Source: Ancylobacter gelatini (lineage in GTDB: Bacteria > Pseudomonadota > Alphaproteobacteria > Rhizobiales > Xanthobacteraceae). From it: a DNA stretch of 64,000 nucleotides. Below, piece by piece: positions 8,362-16,513 of the stretch; positions within the stretch are counted from its first letter, which is position 1, and each line of letters begins with the position of its first letter. Under the pieces are notes generated by a model, which saw nothing but the letters and a program-made list of their open reading frames with translations, did not search any database and had not been told where the DNA came from. The DNA lies in NCBI RefSeq assembly GCF_022601675.1, contig NZ_JAKVIL010000006.1:186001-250000 (forward strand). The letters run 5' to 3'. The translations under genes and the position numbers were made by a program.

Positions 8362-9363
8362 ATGAAGCGCATTCTCGCGGCCGGCCTCGTGCTCGCCGGC
8401 CTCACCGCCCCGTTGGCGGCGCAGGAAATCAAGGAGCTGAACTTCGGCTTCATCTCCACCGAATCCTCGGCCAACCTTGCCAAGAGCTTCGAGCCCCTGC
8501 TCAAGGACATGGAAAAGGCGATCGGCGTCCCGGTGAAGCCGTTCTTCGTCGGCGACTATGCCGGCGTGATCGAAGGCATGCGCTTCAAGAAGGTCGATGT
8601 GGCGTGGTTCGGCAACAAGTCGGCCATGGAGGCGGTGGACCGCTCCAACGGCGAAGTGTTCGTCAAGACCGCCAAGCCGGACGGTTCCTCGGGCTATTAC
8701 TCGCTTATCGTTACCAATGCCGACCGTAACGACATCAATAATCTGAAGGACGTGCTGGACTGCACCAAGGGCTACAATTTCGGCAATGGCGACCCGAACT
8801 CGACCTCGGGCAATTTGGTGCCGAGCTACTACGTGTTCGCCATGAACAACGTGGACCCGACGAAGTGCTACAAGCGAGTCGTGACCTCGAACCATGAAGG
8901 CAACCTGCTCGCGGTCGCCAACAAGCAGGTCGATTTCGCGACCAACAACACCGAGAACATGACCCGCCTTGAGCAGACCCGCCCGGCGGAAGCGGCGAAG
9001 ATCAAGGAAGTGTGGCGCTCGCCGATGATCGCCGGCGACCCGATCGTGTGGCGCAAGGATCTGCCGGCCGACCTCAAGGCCAAGATCTACACCTTCTTCA
9101 TGACCTATGGCCGCAACGGCACGCCGGAAGAAATCGAGCATGCCCGCGCCGTGCTCGCCAAGACCTCGGACGGCTGGGGTCCGTTCCTCGCCTCCTCCGA
9201 CGCGCAGCTGATCCCGATCCGCCAGCTTGAACTGTTCAAGTCCCGCATCAAGGCCGAGAAGAACGACAAGCTCTCCGCCGACGAGAAGGCCGCCGAGCTG
9301 AAGAAGATCGACGCCCAGCTCGCCGACCTCGACGCGCAGCAGAAGAAGCTGCCCGCCATGTGA
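8362..9363 (+). CDS. phnD: Phosphonate ABC transporter substrate-binding protein PhnD
   Basis: The periplasmic binding protein of the importer, 333 residues. A signal peptide is clear ([21 protein letters not shown], cleavage near residue 20). The mature part has the PhnD pattern: [48 protein letters not shown] and [17 protein letters not shown], where the last contributes phosph(on)ate-binding Ser/Thr residues. The C-terminal 30 residues are Lys/Asp-rich and helical. AGGAG precedes ATG 8362, 14 bases after phnC. Its ligand cannot be told from sequence alone. Confidence 0.95.
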   Translation: MKRILAAGLVLAGLTAPLAAQEIKELNFGFISTESSANLAKSFEPLLKDMEKAIGVPVKPFFVGDYAGVIEGMRFKKVDVAWFGNKSAMEAVDRSNGEVFVKTAKPDGSSGYYSLIVTNADRNDINNLKDVLDCTKGYNFGNGDPNSTSGNLVPSYYVFAMNNVDPTKCYKRVVTSNHEGNLLAVANKQVDFATNNTENMTRLEQTRPAEAAKIKEVWRSPMIAGDPIVWRKDLPADLKAKIYTFFMTYGRNGTPEEIEHARAVLAKTSDGWGPFLASSDAQLIPIRQLELFKSRIKAEKNDKLSADEKAAELKKIDAQLADLDAQQKKLPAM

Positions 9364-9407
9364 GGCGCCGGCGGGCCTGCCGGCTCGCCGCCCTCAGAAA
9401 CCCTGTG

Positions 9408-9442
9408 TCATCCCGGAGGGCCTCATGGCCGCTCCGGGATGA
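9408..9442. repeat. Inverted repeat in the phnD-phnE gap
   Basis: TCATCCCGGAG (9408-9418) and CTCCGGGATGA (9432-9442) form a perfect 11-bp stem with a 13-base loop. No T tract follows, so it is unlikely to be a simple terminator. A second GGGATGA-rich cluster follows (9501-9530). It resembles the REP-type palindromes elsewhere in the window and may stabilise or process the phnCD part of the mRNA. Confidence 0.7.
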
Positions 9443-9545
9443 TGTCATGTCCTTCACGACCCGACGGGAGCACGATCCCGGCTCCCCGGCGCCGCCGCGG
9501 CGGGATGACGATCCCCCGGATGACGATCCAAGGAACAACCCTCGC

Positions 9546-10373
9546 ATGTCCGTCTCCCACGCCGCCCGCCGCACCGCCGCCGATCTCGCCACGATGCCCG
9601 CACCGCCGGTCACGCCGCTCGTCACCCGGCTGACGCGCCTCGCGCTGGGCGCCATCGTCATCGCGGTGCTGGTCGCGGCCTGGTACGAGGCTGAGATGAA
9701 CCCGGCGCAGCTGGTGCGCGATGCGGGCAACATGGCGACGCTCGGCGCCGACTTCCTGCGCCCCGACTTCACCGACTGGGATGTCTATTTCGACGCGATG
9801 CTGGAGACGCTGGCGATCGCGATCTGGGGTACGGTGCTGGCGGTGATCGTCGGCATCCCCTTCGGCATCCTCTCCGCGGAAAACGTGGTGCCGCATTGGG
9901 TGGCGTTCCCGATCCGCCGGGTCATGGATGCCTGCCGCGCCATCAACGAGCTGGTGTTCGCGCTGATCTTTATTGCCGCCGTCGGCCTCGGCCCGTTCGC
10001 CGGCGTGCTGGCGCTGTTCATCCACACCACCGGCGTGGTCGCCAAGCTGTTCTCCGAGGCGGTGGAGGCGATCGACCCCGCGCCGGTCGAGGGCATTCGC
10101 GGCACGGGCGGCACCTGGCTGCAGGAAATCATCTACGGCGTGCTCCCCCAGGTAATGCCGCTGTGGATTTCCTACGCGCTGTACCGCTTCGAATCCAATG
10201 TCCGCTCGGCCACCGTGCTCGGCATCGTCGGCGGCGGCGGCATCGGCATGACCTTCAACGAGACCATGCGCGGCTTTCTCTATTCGCAGGCCGCCGCGAT
10301 CCTGATCATCGTGGTGCTTACGGTCTCGCTGCTGGACATGGTCAGCCAGAAAGTCCGCAAACGCTTCATCTGA
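9546..10373 (+). CDS. phnE: Phosphonate ABC transporter permease PhnE
   Basis: The inner-membrane permease of the PhnCDE importer, 275 residues, with about six membrane segments and the binding-protein-dependent transport domain. The EAA loop that contacts PhnC is visible as [20 protein letters not shown] (about 175-195). The end, [22 protein letters not shown], is typical of PhnE. ATG 9546 (MSVSHAARR) fits the family and has AGGA 11 bases upstream; the frame is open back to phnD, but that extension is Arg/Pro-rich and covers the intergenic palindromes. Some bacteria carry two phnE genes; only one is here. Unusually, 182 bases separate it from phnD. Confidence 0.93.
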   Translation: MSVSHAARRTAADLATMPAPPVTPLVTRLTRLALGAIVIAVLVAAWYEAEMNPAQLVRDAGNMATLGADFLRPDFTDWDVYFDAMLETLAIAIWGTVLAVIVGIPFGILSAENVVPHWVAFPIRRVMDACRAINELVFALIFIAAVGLGPFAGVLALFIHTTGVVAKLFSEAVEAIDPAPVEGIRGTGGTWLQEIIYGVLPQVMPLWISYALYRFESNVRSATVLGIVGGGGIGMTFNETMRGFLYSQAAAILIIVVLTVSLLDMVSQKVRKRFI

Positions 10374-10502
10374 GCCGCGCGGCGCATGCACGACATGCGG
10401 GGCAGGGATGCGCGCGCATCGGTAACGATTCAATCGTTGACGACATAGCTGACTCTGAAAGCCGCCCTTCATTCCGGGCGGCTGTTCAGGGAAACATTCA
10501 TC

Positions 10503-10739
10503 ATGTCTCATCACCATCGCCCCGTTGCGTCCCGTACCGTTATCGCGGTCGCTCTGATTGCCTCTTTCGGCCTCGGAGGGATGACGGCGGCCTCGGCCGG
10601 CGGCCGCAGCAAGGATGACCGCAAAGCGTTCTGGCAGACGTTGCACGAGTCCCGTCAGCCCTGGGGGCGGGTGTTCCACACCCAGAAGGCCGCGCCGGAA
10701 AAGGCGCCGGCCGCCAGCACGGCCAAGCCGAAGAGCTGA
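10503..10739 (+). CDS. Small secreted protein, unknown function
   Basis: A 78-residue protein with a His-rich start (MSHHHRPVASRT), a hydrophobic stretch (VIAVALIASFGLGGMTAASA) that looks like a signal peptide cleaved near residue 32, and a short basic mature part (KDDRKAFWQTLHESRQPWGRVFH) ending in Ala/Lys/Pro residues. GGGAAA lies upstream of the ATG. Not recognised as a known family. It stands alone between phnE and another small secreted ORF; the mature peptide of about 45 residues could sit at the membrane or in the periplasm. Confidence 0.6.
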   Translation: MSHHHRPVASRTVIAVALIASFGLGGMTAASAGGRSKDDRKAFWQTLHESRQPWGRVFHTQKAAPEKAPAASTAKPKS

Positions 10740-10884
10740 GGTCACAGAAGCTCGGTGTTTCAAAATTGCACGAACGCAATTATTTCGATGCGTTCTCGTA
10801 TCATGAATGGCGTCCGCGCATGATGTAATCTCCTCTCGTCACGGTCTGACCAGGCGGTCGACCTTGCGGGGATGGAGAGAGACC

Positions 10885-11097
10885 ATGCACAAGATCGTGC
10901 TCGCCAAACTTTTTCTCGCGCTCTCATCGATCGCGATCCTCGCGGCGGCCGGCGCTTATGCCGACCGGCGAAGCGAACCCAGCGCGCAGCCGGTCCATGT
11001 GGCCGGGGCGGCGTCCGGGCGTTGGCTGGTCGAGCCGACGACGAGCGATGCCGGCGGTGCCGCACTCATCGCCACGGCAGGCGAGACGCGCTCCTGA
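10885..11097 (+). CDS. Small membrane or secreted peptide, unknown function
   Basis: A 70-residue product: a basic start (MHKIVLAK), one hydrophobic segment (LFLALSSIAILAAAGAYA, a signal peptide or anchor), and a polar tail without cysteines. ATG 10885 has GGAGAGAG directly upstream and is preferred over the longer frame that opens at 10807. No family is recognised. With the gene at 10503 it forms a pair of small exported proteins just ahead of an ABC exporter on the same strand, but there is no evidence of joint function. Confidence 0.5.
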   Translation: MHKIVLAKLFLALSSIAILAAAGAYADRRSEPSAQPVHVAGAASGRWLVEPTTSDAGGAALIATAGETRS

Positions 11098-11221
11098 GGG
11101 ACGCTTTGCCAGTGGAAGCCGGCCGCGTCTTTTAAATATTCGGCCAAAGCTTTCCGATTATTAATTTGATCGTCATTCTCCCGCCCGCATCGTTTTCGAT
11201 GACTGATAGACGGCGTGTCGC

Positions 11222-13012
11222 GTGCGCGCCGTCTTTTCTTTGCGCATCCTTGCCGCCGGAGTGCTCCGCTTGCGTGGTTTTCTCTCTCTTCTCGCCGATT
11301 TCTGGCGTCTGTCCTCGCCCTATTTCCGTGGCGAGGATAAATGGCGCGGTGGCGCGCTGCTCGCGGCGGTGATCGGGCTGGAAGTCGCCTGGGTCTATGC
11401 CATCGTCCTCATCAACGAATGGAATAATGCGTTCTACAACGCGATCCAGGAGAAGGATTTCGCCGCCTTCACCCATCAGCTTTGGCTGTTCATGCTCTAT
11501 GCGGCGGGAGCGATCGTCGTGGCGGTCTATCAGCTCTACCTGCGGCAGTGGCTGGAGATACGCTGGCGCACATGGATGACGGAGCGCTATCTTTCCGGGT
11601 GGCTGGCGGACAAGACGCATTACCTTATGCGACTGAAGGGCGACACCGCCGACAACCCCGACCAGCGTATCGCCGAGGACGTGCAGGCCTATATCGCGCA
11701 GACGCTCAGCCTGTTCATGGGGCTGCTCAACGCGGTGATGACGCTGACCTCCTTCGCGGTGATCCTGTGGGGGCTCTCGGGTGATTTCAGCTTCAGCCTG
11801 TTCGGCGGGGAATGGCGGGTGCCGGGCTATCTGGTCTGGGCGGCCTTCGCCTATGCCGCGGTCGGCACCTGGCTCACCCATCTCATCGGCCGGGTGCTGG
11901 TCGGGCTGAACTATAACCAGCAGCGCTTCGAGGCGGATTACCGCGTCGATCTGGTGCGCGTGCGCGAGCATGGCGAACAGATCGCGCTGATGGATGGCGA
12001 GGCGACCGAGCGGGCGCGGCTGCTCTCCCGGTTCTCCCATGTGGTGCACAATTTCTGGGGCATCATGATTGCCCAGAAGCGGCTGACCTGGTTCACCGCC
12101 GGCTATGGCCAGATTTCCAATGTCTTCCCCTTCATCGTGGTAGCCCCGGCCTATTTCGCCGGAACGATCACGCTTGGCCAGCTCATGCAGACCTCCTCGG
12201 CCTTCGGGCAGGTGCAGGGTTCGTTCTCGTTCTTCATCACCGCCTATTCCTCGCTGGCGGAGTGGAAGGCGGTGGTGGACCGGCTGGTGGGCTTCGAGAA
12301 CTCGGTCGCGGTCACGCAGGCCGAGGCGCGTGCGATAGGCTTCCACCGGGAGGCGGCGGGCGATGGCGCGATTCTGGGGCTCGACAGCTTCGAGGTGCGC
12401 CTGCCCGACGGGCGGGTGCTGGTGACGGCCGATCGCATGCGCATCGGGCGCGGTGAGCGGGTGCTGCTGACCGGGCCGTCGGGCTCGGGCAAGAGCACGC
12501 TGCTGCGCGCCATGGCCGGCATCTGGCCATATGGTCATGGCGAACTCACGCTGGCGCCGGGCGCCCGCATCCTCACCCTGCCGCAGCGGCCTTATCTGCC
12601 GGTCGGGTCGTTGCGCGGGGCGCTGGCCTATCCCGATGCGACCGTGGACCATTCCGACGACGCCCTGCGCGAGGTGCTGCAGGCGGTGGGGCTTGACGCC
12701 TTTGCCGGGCGCCTCGATGAGCGCGGGCTGTGGTCGTCCATCCTGTCGGGTGGCGAACAGCAGCGCTTCGCGGTGGCACGCGCGCTGCTTATCAAGCCGG
12801 ATGTGCTGCTGCTGGACGAGGCGACGTCGGCGCTGGACGAGCCGGGCGAAGATGCGTTGTACCGGCTGATCGCCGAGCGCCTGCCGTCCACCGCGCTTCT
12901 CTCCATCGGCCACCGCTCGACCCTGCTGGATCTGCACCAGCGCCATATACGGCTGGAGCGCGCAGCGGACGGACCGGCACGGCTGATGGACATCGCCGGC
13001 GTCGCGGCGTGA
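11222..13012 (+). CDS. SbmA/BacA-YddA-like ABC transporter, membrane and ATPase domains fused
   Basis: A 596-residue half-transporter of the YddA/ABCD-like group, which combines an SbmA/BacA-like membrane domain (about residues 25-330) with an ABC ATPase. Family marks are LINEWNNAFYNAIQEKD, YLRQWLEIRWRTWMTERYL and DNPDQRIAEDVQ in the membrane part, then Walker A GPSGSGKST (about 418), signature LSGGEQQRF (about 509) and Walker B VLLLDEATSALD (about 530). It should act as a homodimer in the inner membrane. Relatives move vitamin B12, peptides or acyl-CoA-like substrates; this one cannot be assigned. The start is uncertain: GTG 11222 is used, and later starts near the FLSLLADFW segment are possible. 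Confidence 0.88.
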   Translation: MRAVFSLRILAAGVLRLRGFLSLLADFWRLSSPYFRGEDKWRGGALLAAVIGLEVAWVYAIVLINEWNNAFYNAIQEKDFAAFTHQLWLFMLYAAGAIVVAVYQLYLRQWLEIRWRTWMTERYLSGWLADKTHYLMRLKGDTADNPDQRIAEDVQAYIAQTLSLFMGLLNAVMTLTSFAVILWGLSGDFSFSLFGGEWRVPGYLVWAAFAYAAVGTWLTHLIGRVLVGLNYNQQRFEADYRVDLVRVREHGEQIALMDGEATERARLLSRFSHVVHNFWGIMIAQKRLTWFTAGYGQISNVFPFIVVAPAYFAGTITLGQLMQTSSAFGQVQGSFSFFITAYSSLAEWKAVVDRLVGFENSVAVTQAEARAIGFHREAAGDGAILGLDSFEVRLPDGRVLVTADRMRIGRGERVLLTGPSGSGKSTLLRAMAGIWPYGHGELTLAPGARILTLPQRPYLPVGSLRGALAYPDATVDHSDDALREVLQAVGLDAFAGRLDERGLWSSILSGGEQQRFAVARALLIKPDVLLLDEATSALDEPGEDALYRLIAERLPSTALLSIGHRSTLLDLHQRHIRLERAADGPARLMDIAGVAA

Positions 13013-13037
13013 ACGCGGCGACGATGCAAAGGCGTGG

Positions 13038-13060
13038 ATGGCCGGGACGCGCCCGGCCAT
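13038..13060. repeat. REP-like palindrome, copy A
   Basis: ATGGCCGGG (13038-13046) and CCCGGCCAT (13052-13060) form a 9-bp stem with an ACGCG loop, between convergent genes. The same arms with another 5-base loop occur at 28797-28819. Confidence 0.75.
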
Positions 13061-13083
13061 GACGTCGTCAGGCCCGAAGGCGC

Positions 13084-14031
13084 CTAGGGGAGGACCGGGG
13101 CGTAGGTCGAGACGGGCTCGACCTTCTCGATCAGCTTGTGCTGCTGCATGAAGGTGGCAAAGCGGGCGTAGCGCTCGCTGTCCAGCGCCGCCGGGGCGTG
13201 GGCGAAGCGGCGCAGCGTGTCGGTCCAGGCGGTGCGGTTCAGTTCGTCATCGAGCTTGGGATTGGCCTTCACGAACAGCTTCCACGCCTCGTCCGGGTGG
13301 TTGAGGATGTAGATCGTCGCGTCCTCGACGGCGGCGAGGAACTTCTTGAGCCGCGGATCGGCCAGCTTGTCCTTGTGGGCGACATAGATGAGTTCGTCGA
13401 ACACCGGCACGCCATGCTCTTCCGGGAAGAAGGCGACGCCTTCCTTGCCTTCCAGCTTGATCTGGGTGAGCTCGAAATTGCGATAGGCGCCGATCACCGC
13501 ATCCACCTTGCCGGCCATCAGGGCCGGGGTCAGGGCGAAGTTCACGTTGATCATGGTGACATCGGAAGGCTTCAGCCCGGCGTCGGTCAGCATGGTGCCG
13601 AGCAGTGCGTCCTCGAAACCGGCGACCGAATAGCCGACCGTCTTGCCCTTGAGGTCGGCGATCGACTTCACCGGCCCGTCCTTGAGCGCGACGAGCGCGG
13701 TGAGCGGGGTCGAGACCAGCGTGCCGAACCGGACCAGCGGCAGCCCCTCGGCGACCGACTGGTAGAGGCTCGGCTGGTAGCTGACCGCGATCTCGGCCTG
13801 TCCGGCGGCGACAAGGCGCGGCGGAGCGGAGGGATCTGCCGGCGGCACCAGCGTCACATCCAGACCGTGCTGCTCGAACAGCCCCTTCTCCTTGGCGATG
13901 ATGAGCGGGGCGTGGTCGGGGTTCACATACCAGTCCAGCAGCACGGTCAGCTTTTCGGCGGCATGGGCGGGAACGGCGGTGAGGGCGAGCGCGCAGGCCA
14001 GGGCGGCGCCGGCAAGTGTGTTCTTCAACAT
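13084..14031 (-). CDS. thiY: ThiY/NMT1-like substrate-binding protein (thiamine-precursor uptake)
   Basis: A periplasmic binding protein of the NMT1/THI5-like family, 315 residues, predicted to bind N-formyl-4-amino-5-aminomethyl-2-methylpyrimidine or a related thiamine precursor. The signal peptide is MLKNTLAGAALACALALTAV, cleaved after PAHAA. The mature protein opens LTVLLDWYVNPDHAPLIIAKEKGLFEQHGL, the hallmark of ThiY-like proteins, and includes VSYQPSLYQSVAEGLPLV and GAYRNFELTQI. ATG 14031 has GGAGGAG upstream. A TPP riboswitch in its leader supports the thiamine role directly. The matching permease lies 1.5 kb upstream past a YcaQ-like gene; no ATPase is present here. Confidence 0.9.
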   Translation of the reverse strand: MLKNTLAGAALACALALTAVPAHAAEKLTVLLDWYVNPDHAPLIIAKEKGLFEQHGLDVTLVPPADPSAPPRLVAAGQAEIAVSYQPSLYQSVAEGLPLVRFGTLVSTPLTALVALKDGPVKSIADLKGKTVGYSVAGFEDALLGTMLTDAGLKPSDVTMINVNFALTPALMAGKVDAVIGAYRNFELTQIKLEGKEGVAFFPEEHGVPVFDELIYVAHKDKLADPRLKKFLAAVEDATIYILNHPDEAWKLFVKANPKLDDELNRTAWTDTLRRFAHAPAALDSERYARFATFMQQHKLIEKVEPVSTYAPVLP

Positions 14032-14055
14032 GGATCTCCTCCCAGAATGGAGACC
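14032..14055 (-). promoter_or_regulatory. Predicted ribosome-binding-site sequestering hairpin of thiY
   Basis: In the leader RNA GGTCTCC (14055-14049) can pair with GGAGATCC (14039-14032), allowing one bulged base. This covers part of the GGAGGAG ribosome binding site in front of ATG 14031. It is a reasonable expression platform for translational control by the riboswitch upstream; the alternative pairing was not computed. Confidence 0.45.
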
Positions 14056-14129
14056 CGGCACATGAGCTTGGGGGATCTTCCGGCGGCGACCCGGTTCGAT
14101 CGAACCCCTGAGCGGCCCCGCCTTGGCTC

Positions 14130-14226
14130 CGTCCCTTCGCCGGCATGACCCGGATCAGGTTCAAAGGGTCTGGCGGCTGCCATCTCAGCCCCTTGATCCA
14201 TCACTGAATCGCGGGACACCCCTCGG
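14130..14226 (-). ncRNA. TPP riboswitch (THI element)
   Basis: Read on the minus strand, the leader contains the conserved TPP aptamer blocks in order: an opening P1/P2 strand AGGGGTGTCC, the GGGGCTGAGA core, a P3 stem-loop, then ACCCTTTGAACCTGATC-type sequence with the invariant ACCTGATC, and CGGGTCATGCCGGCGAAGGGA closing the P4/P5 arm and P1. It binds thiamine pyrophosphate and should lower expression of the thiY-like gene, whose start is about 100 bases downstream. A perfect palindrome GGTTCGATCGAACC (14093-14106) lies between aptamer and ribosome binding site. Confidence 0.93.
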
Positions 14227-14280
14227 ACGGGCAAAGGTTAGCAGGCTCGGTATGCCACGGCAAATGGGCGGGGCGGGCAT

Positions 14281-15471
14281 TCACGCGCCGCGCCAGCCCT
14301 CCATATAGCGCACGCCTTCCACGCCGGTGAAACGGGCAAGGCGCGTGAGTTCGGCGTCGAGGCGGGCGAGGCGGCCGGCGGAGGCGCGCACCCCCGGCTC
14401 CAGCCACAGGCGCTTAACCTCCAGCACGCCGGCCTTGCGGTCCGCCTTCATGTCGATGCGGCCAATCATGCGATCGCCTTCGAGGATCGGGAACACGTAA
14501 TAGCCATAGACCCGCTTGTGGGCGGGTACGAACACCTCGATGCGGTAGTCGAAGCCGAACAGGCGCTGCGCCCGCGCGCGGTCGCGCAGCAGCGGGTCGA
14601 ACGGCGAGAGCACCCGCAGTCGGGCCGGCGGAGCGGGCAGGGCGTCGAAGACCGCGCGGCTGCCGGCCAGCGCGTGGCTGGCGCGGTTGCGTCCGTCCTC
14701 GCAGCCGATCATCACCGGCTCCAGCCGTTCCGCGTTGGCGGCGACCCAGGCGCGGGCCTCGTCGGGCGACACCAGGTCCCAGAACGCGGCGATCTCGCCA
14801 TGGGTGGCGAAGCCCAGACGCTCCAGCGCGCTGGTGCAGGCCCAGTCGATGAAGGCGTCTTCCGGCACCTCGCCTTCGCGGTCGGCGGCGGGGATGACGC
14901 GCTCGGTCAGGTCATAGACCTTCTGGAAACCCTCACGCCCGGCAATGGAGAGCGCGCCGGTGCGCCAGAGATATTCCAGCGCGGTCTTCTCCGGGTGCCA
15001 GTTCCACCAGCCGCCGGGCGGGCGCTTCTCGGCCTCGAAGTGCCGCGCCATCAGCGGGCCTTCGCAGGTGATGCGCTCATGGACGTGGTCGACGTAAGCT
15101 TCGAAGCCGTTCTCGTGCCAGCTGCGCCAGCGTTCCGCCAGACTGCTACGGGCACGGGCGAAGCGGTGCTTCCAGTAGCGGAAGAAGGCACTGGGGATGA
15201 TCGCGGCATCGTGGGTCCAATGCTCGAACAGGGCGCGGTCCTTTTCGAGCAGCCTCGTCAGCTGCTCGCGCCGGTAGCTTTGCGCCCGGGCGAACAGGAT
15301 GTGGTGATGGGCCCGCTCCACGGTCGCGATGCTGTCAACCTGCACGAAGCCGATCTGGTGGATCAGCTCCAGCAGCCCCGCCTTGGAAAGCGCGCGGCCC
15401 GGCGGGGCGGACAGGCCCTGCCGGGCGAGAAAGATGCGGCGGGCGTCTTCATTGGAGAGGTGAATCGGCAT
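14281..15471 (-). CDS. YcaQ-like winged-helix DNA glycosylase family protein
   Basis: A 396-residue protein of the winged-helix YcaQ/AlkX family. Characterised members unhook DNA interstrand crosslinks. The sequence has the expected start (LSNEDARRIFLARQGL), the LIHQIGFVQVDSIATVERAHH segment, FEHWTHDAAIIPSAFFRYWKHRF, and PFDPLLRDRARAQRLFGFDYRIEVFVPAHKRVYGYY near residue 310, a strongly conserved family block. The Gln-x-Asp (QVDSIATV) near residue 45 matches the proposed catalytic region. ATG 15471 is used; a TTG at 15486 is possible. It sits between the ThiX-like permease gene and the riboswitch with no obvious functional link. Confidence 0.85.
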   Translation of the reverse strand: MPIHLSNEDARRIFLARQGLSAPPGRALSKAGLLELIHQIGFVQVDSIATVERAHHHILFARAQSYRREQLTRLLEKDRALFEHWTHDAAIIPSAFFRYWKHRFARARSSLAERWRSWHENGFEAYVDHVHERITCEGPLMARHFEAEKRPPGGWWNWHPEKTALEYLWRTGALSIAGREGFQKVYDLTERVIPAADREGEVPEDAFIDWACTSALERLGFATHGEIAAFWDLVSPDEARAWVAANAERLEPVMIGCEDGRNRASHALAGSRAVFDALPAPPARLRVLSPFDPLLRDRARAQRLFGFDYRIEVFVPAHKRVYGYYVFPILEGDRMIGRIDMKADRKAGVLEVKRLWLEPGVRASAGRLARLDAELTRLARFTGVEGVRYMEGWRGA

Positions 15472-15531
15472 GACCCATCTTGGCAAAGTTCCTGTTTCGT
15501 TCCAAGTGGCCTCCGGCCCGTGCCAGTGGCT

Positions 15532-16320
15532 TTACCGCGCCAGCGTCTCTGGCGCCCAGGGCAGGGCGCGGGTGAGTGCGCGGTCGACCAGCGCGAACAG
15601 GCCGAGCGCCACCACAAGCAGGATGGCGAGCGCGGCGAACACCATGTCGGTCTGCATCCGCGCGTTGGAATAAAGCATGAGATAGCCGAGCCCCGCCGAG
15701 GCGCCGACCCATTCGCCGACGATCGCGCCGATCGGCGCTGCGGCGGTGGCGACGCGCAACCCCGAAGCCAGCGCCGGCAAAGCGGCCGGCATGCGGATGT
15801 GCCGCAGCAGGGCGAACGGGCCGGCGCCGTGCAGCCGGGCAATGTCGATCAGCCCCTGATCGGTGCGCGCGAGCCCGTCATGAAATGCCGAGGCAACGGG
15901 GAAAAAGATGATGAGGCTCGCCATCACGATCTTGGAGGCGAGGCCAAAGCCGAACCAGATCACCAGAAGCGGGGCGATGGCGAAGACCGGCAAGGCTTGC
16001 GCCACCAGCAGCACCGGGCGCAGCGCGCGCCGCGCCGTGCTTGAGCCCGCCATCAGCAGGGCGCAGGCGATACCGAGCGTGCTGCCACTGAGCAGGCCGA
16101 GCAGCATCTCGCCGAGCGTGATTCCGGCATTGTGAGCCAGCACCCCGGCATTGTTCCACATTGCCATGGCGATGCGCAGCGGGCCGGGCAGGATATAGGC
16201 CGGGATAACCAGAAGCCGGACCAGCGCCTCCCACAGCCCAAGCAGCGCGAGACAGACGGCGAGCGCCCGGACGAGGGCGGCCAGCGGTCGCTCATGCGCC
16301 TCACTGCGCGTCGCTTTCAT
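15532..16320 (-). CDS. thiX: ThiX-like ABC transporter permease
   Basis: A 262-residue inner-membrane permease of the SsuC/TauC/ThiX type with about six membrane segments. The EAA loop that docks the ATPase is IDIARLHGAGPFALLRHIRMPAALP. The stretch LPVFAIAPLLVIWFGFGLASKI and the later GAIVGEWVGASAGLGYLML are typical. In thiamine-precursor importers such a permease is encoded with ThiY and the ATPase ThiZ; here only ThiY lies nearby, separated by the YcaQ-like gene and the riboswitch, so the thiamine role is inferred. A ThiZ partner must be encoded elsewhere. Confidence 0.8.
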   Translation of the reverse strand: MKATRSEAHERPLAALVRALAVCLALLGLWEALVRLLVIPAYILPGPLRIAMAMWNNAGVLAHNAGITLGEMLLGLLSGSTLGIACALLMAGSSTARRALRPVLLVAQALPVFAIAPLLVIWFGFGLASKIVMASLIIFFPVASAFHDGLARTDQGLIDIARLHGAGPFALLRHIRMPAALPALASGLRVATAAAPIGAIVGEWVGASAGLGYLMLYSNARMQTDMVFAALAILLVVALGLFALVDRALTRALPWAPETLAR

Positions 16321-16440
16321 GTCTTAGTTCCCGGTGCCTGCTGTGTTCTTATAGCGATGGCCCGGATGCGGGGCGACAGCGCGCATGGTGCCAAGGTAGG
16401 GCGTTTATGCGACATTTCGGCATGACGTAAGGTCATCATA

Positions 16441-16454
16441 TTGACGCTCGTCAA
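16441..16454. promoter_or_regulatory. FNR/FixK-like binding site upstream of the universal stress gene
   Basis: TTGAC-GCTC-GTCAA is a perfect inverted repeat of the CRP/FNR-family form TTGAYN4RTCAA. It is centred about 66 bases before ATG 16514, suitable for activation of a start site just upstream of the gene. The oxygen-responsive reading is inference. Confidence 0.55.
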
Positions 16455-16513
16455 TGCCGCCACATGTGTTCGGGTGCAAAAGATCAACGAAATCAAGAAC
16501 GGGAGGAGTGCAT

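Noticed and set aside
9423-10763. A 446-codon frame antisense to phnE
   Set aside because: His/Asp/Arg-rich mirror frame of a clear permease gene.
11132-13060. A 642-codon frame antisense to the SbmA/YddA-like transporter
   Set aside because: No motifs, and the sense frame is a complete ABC protein.
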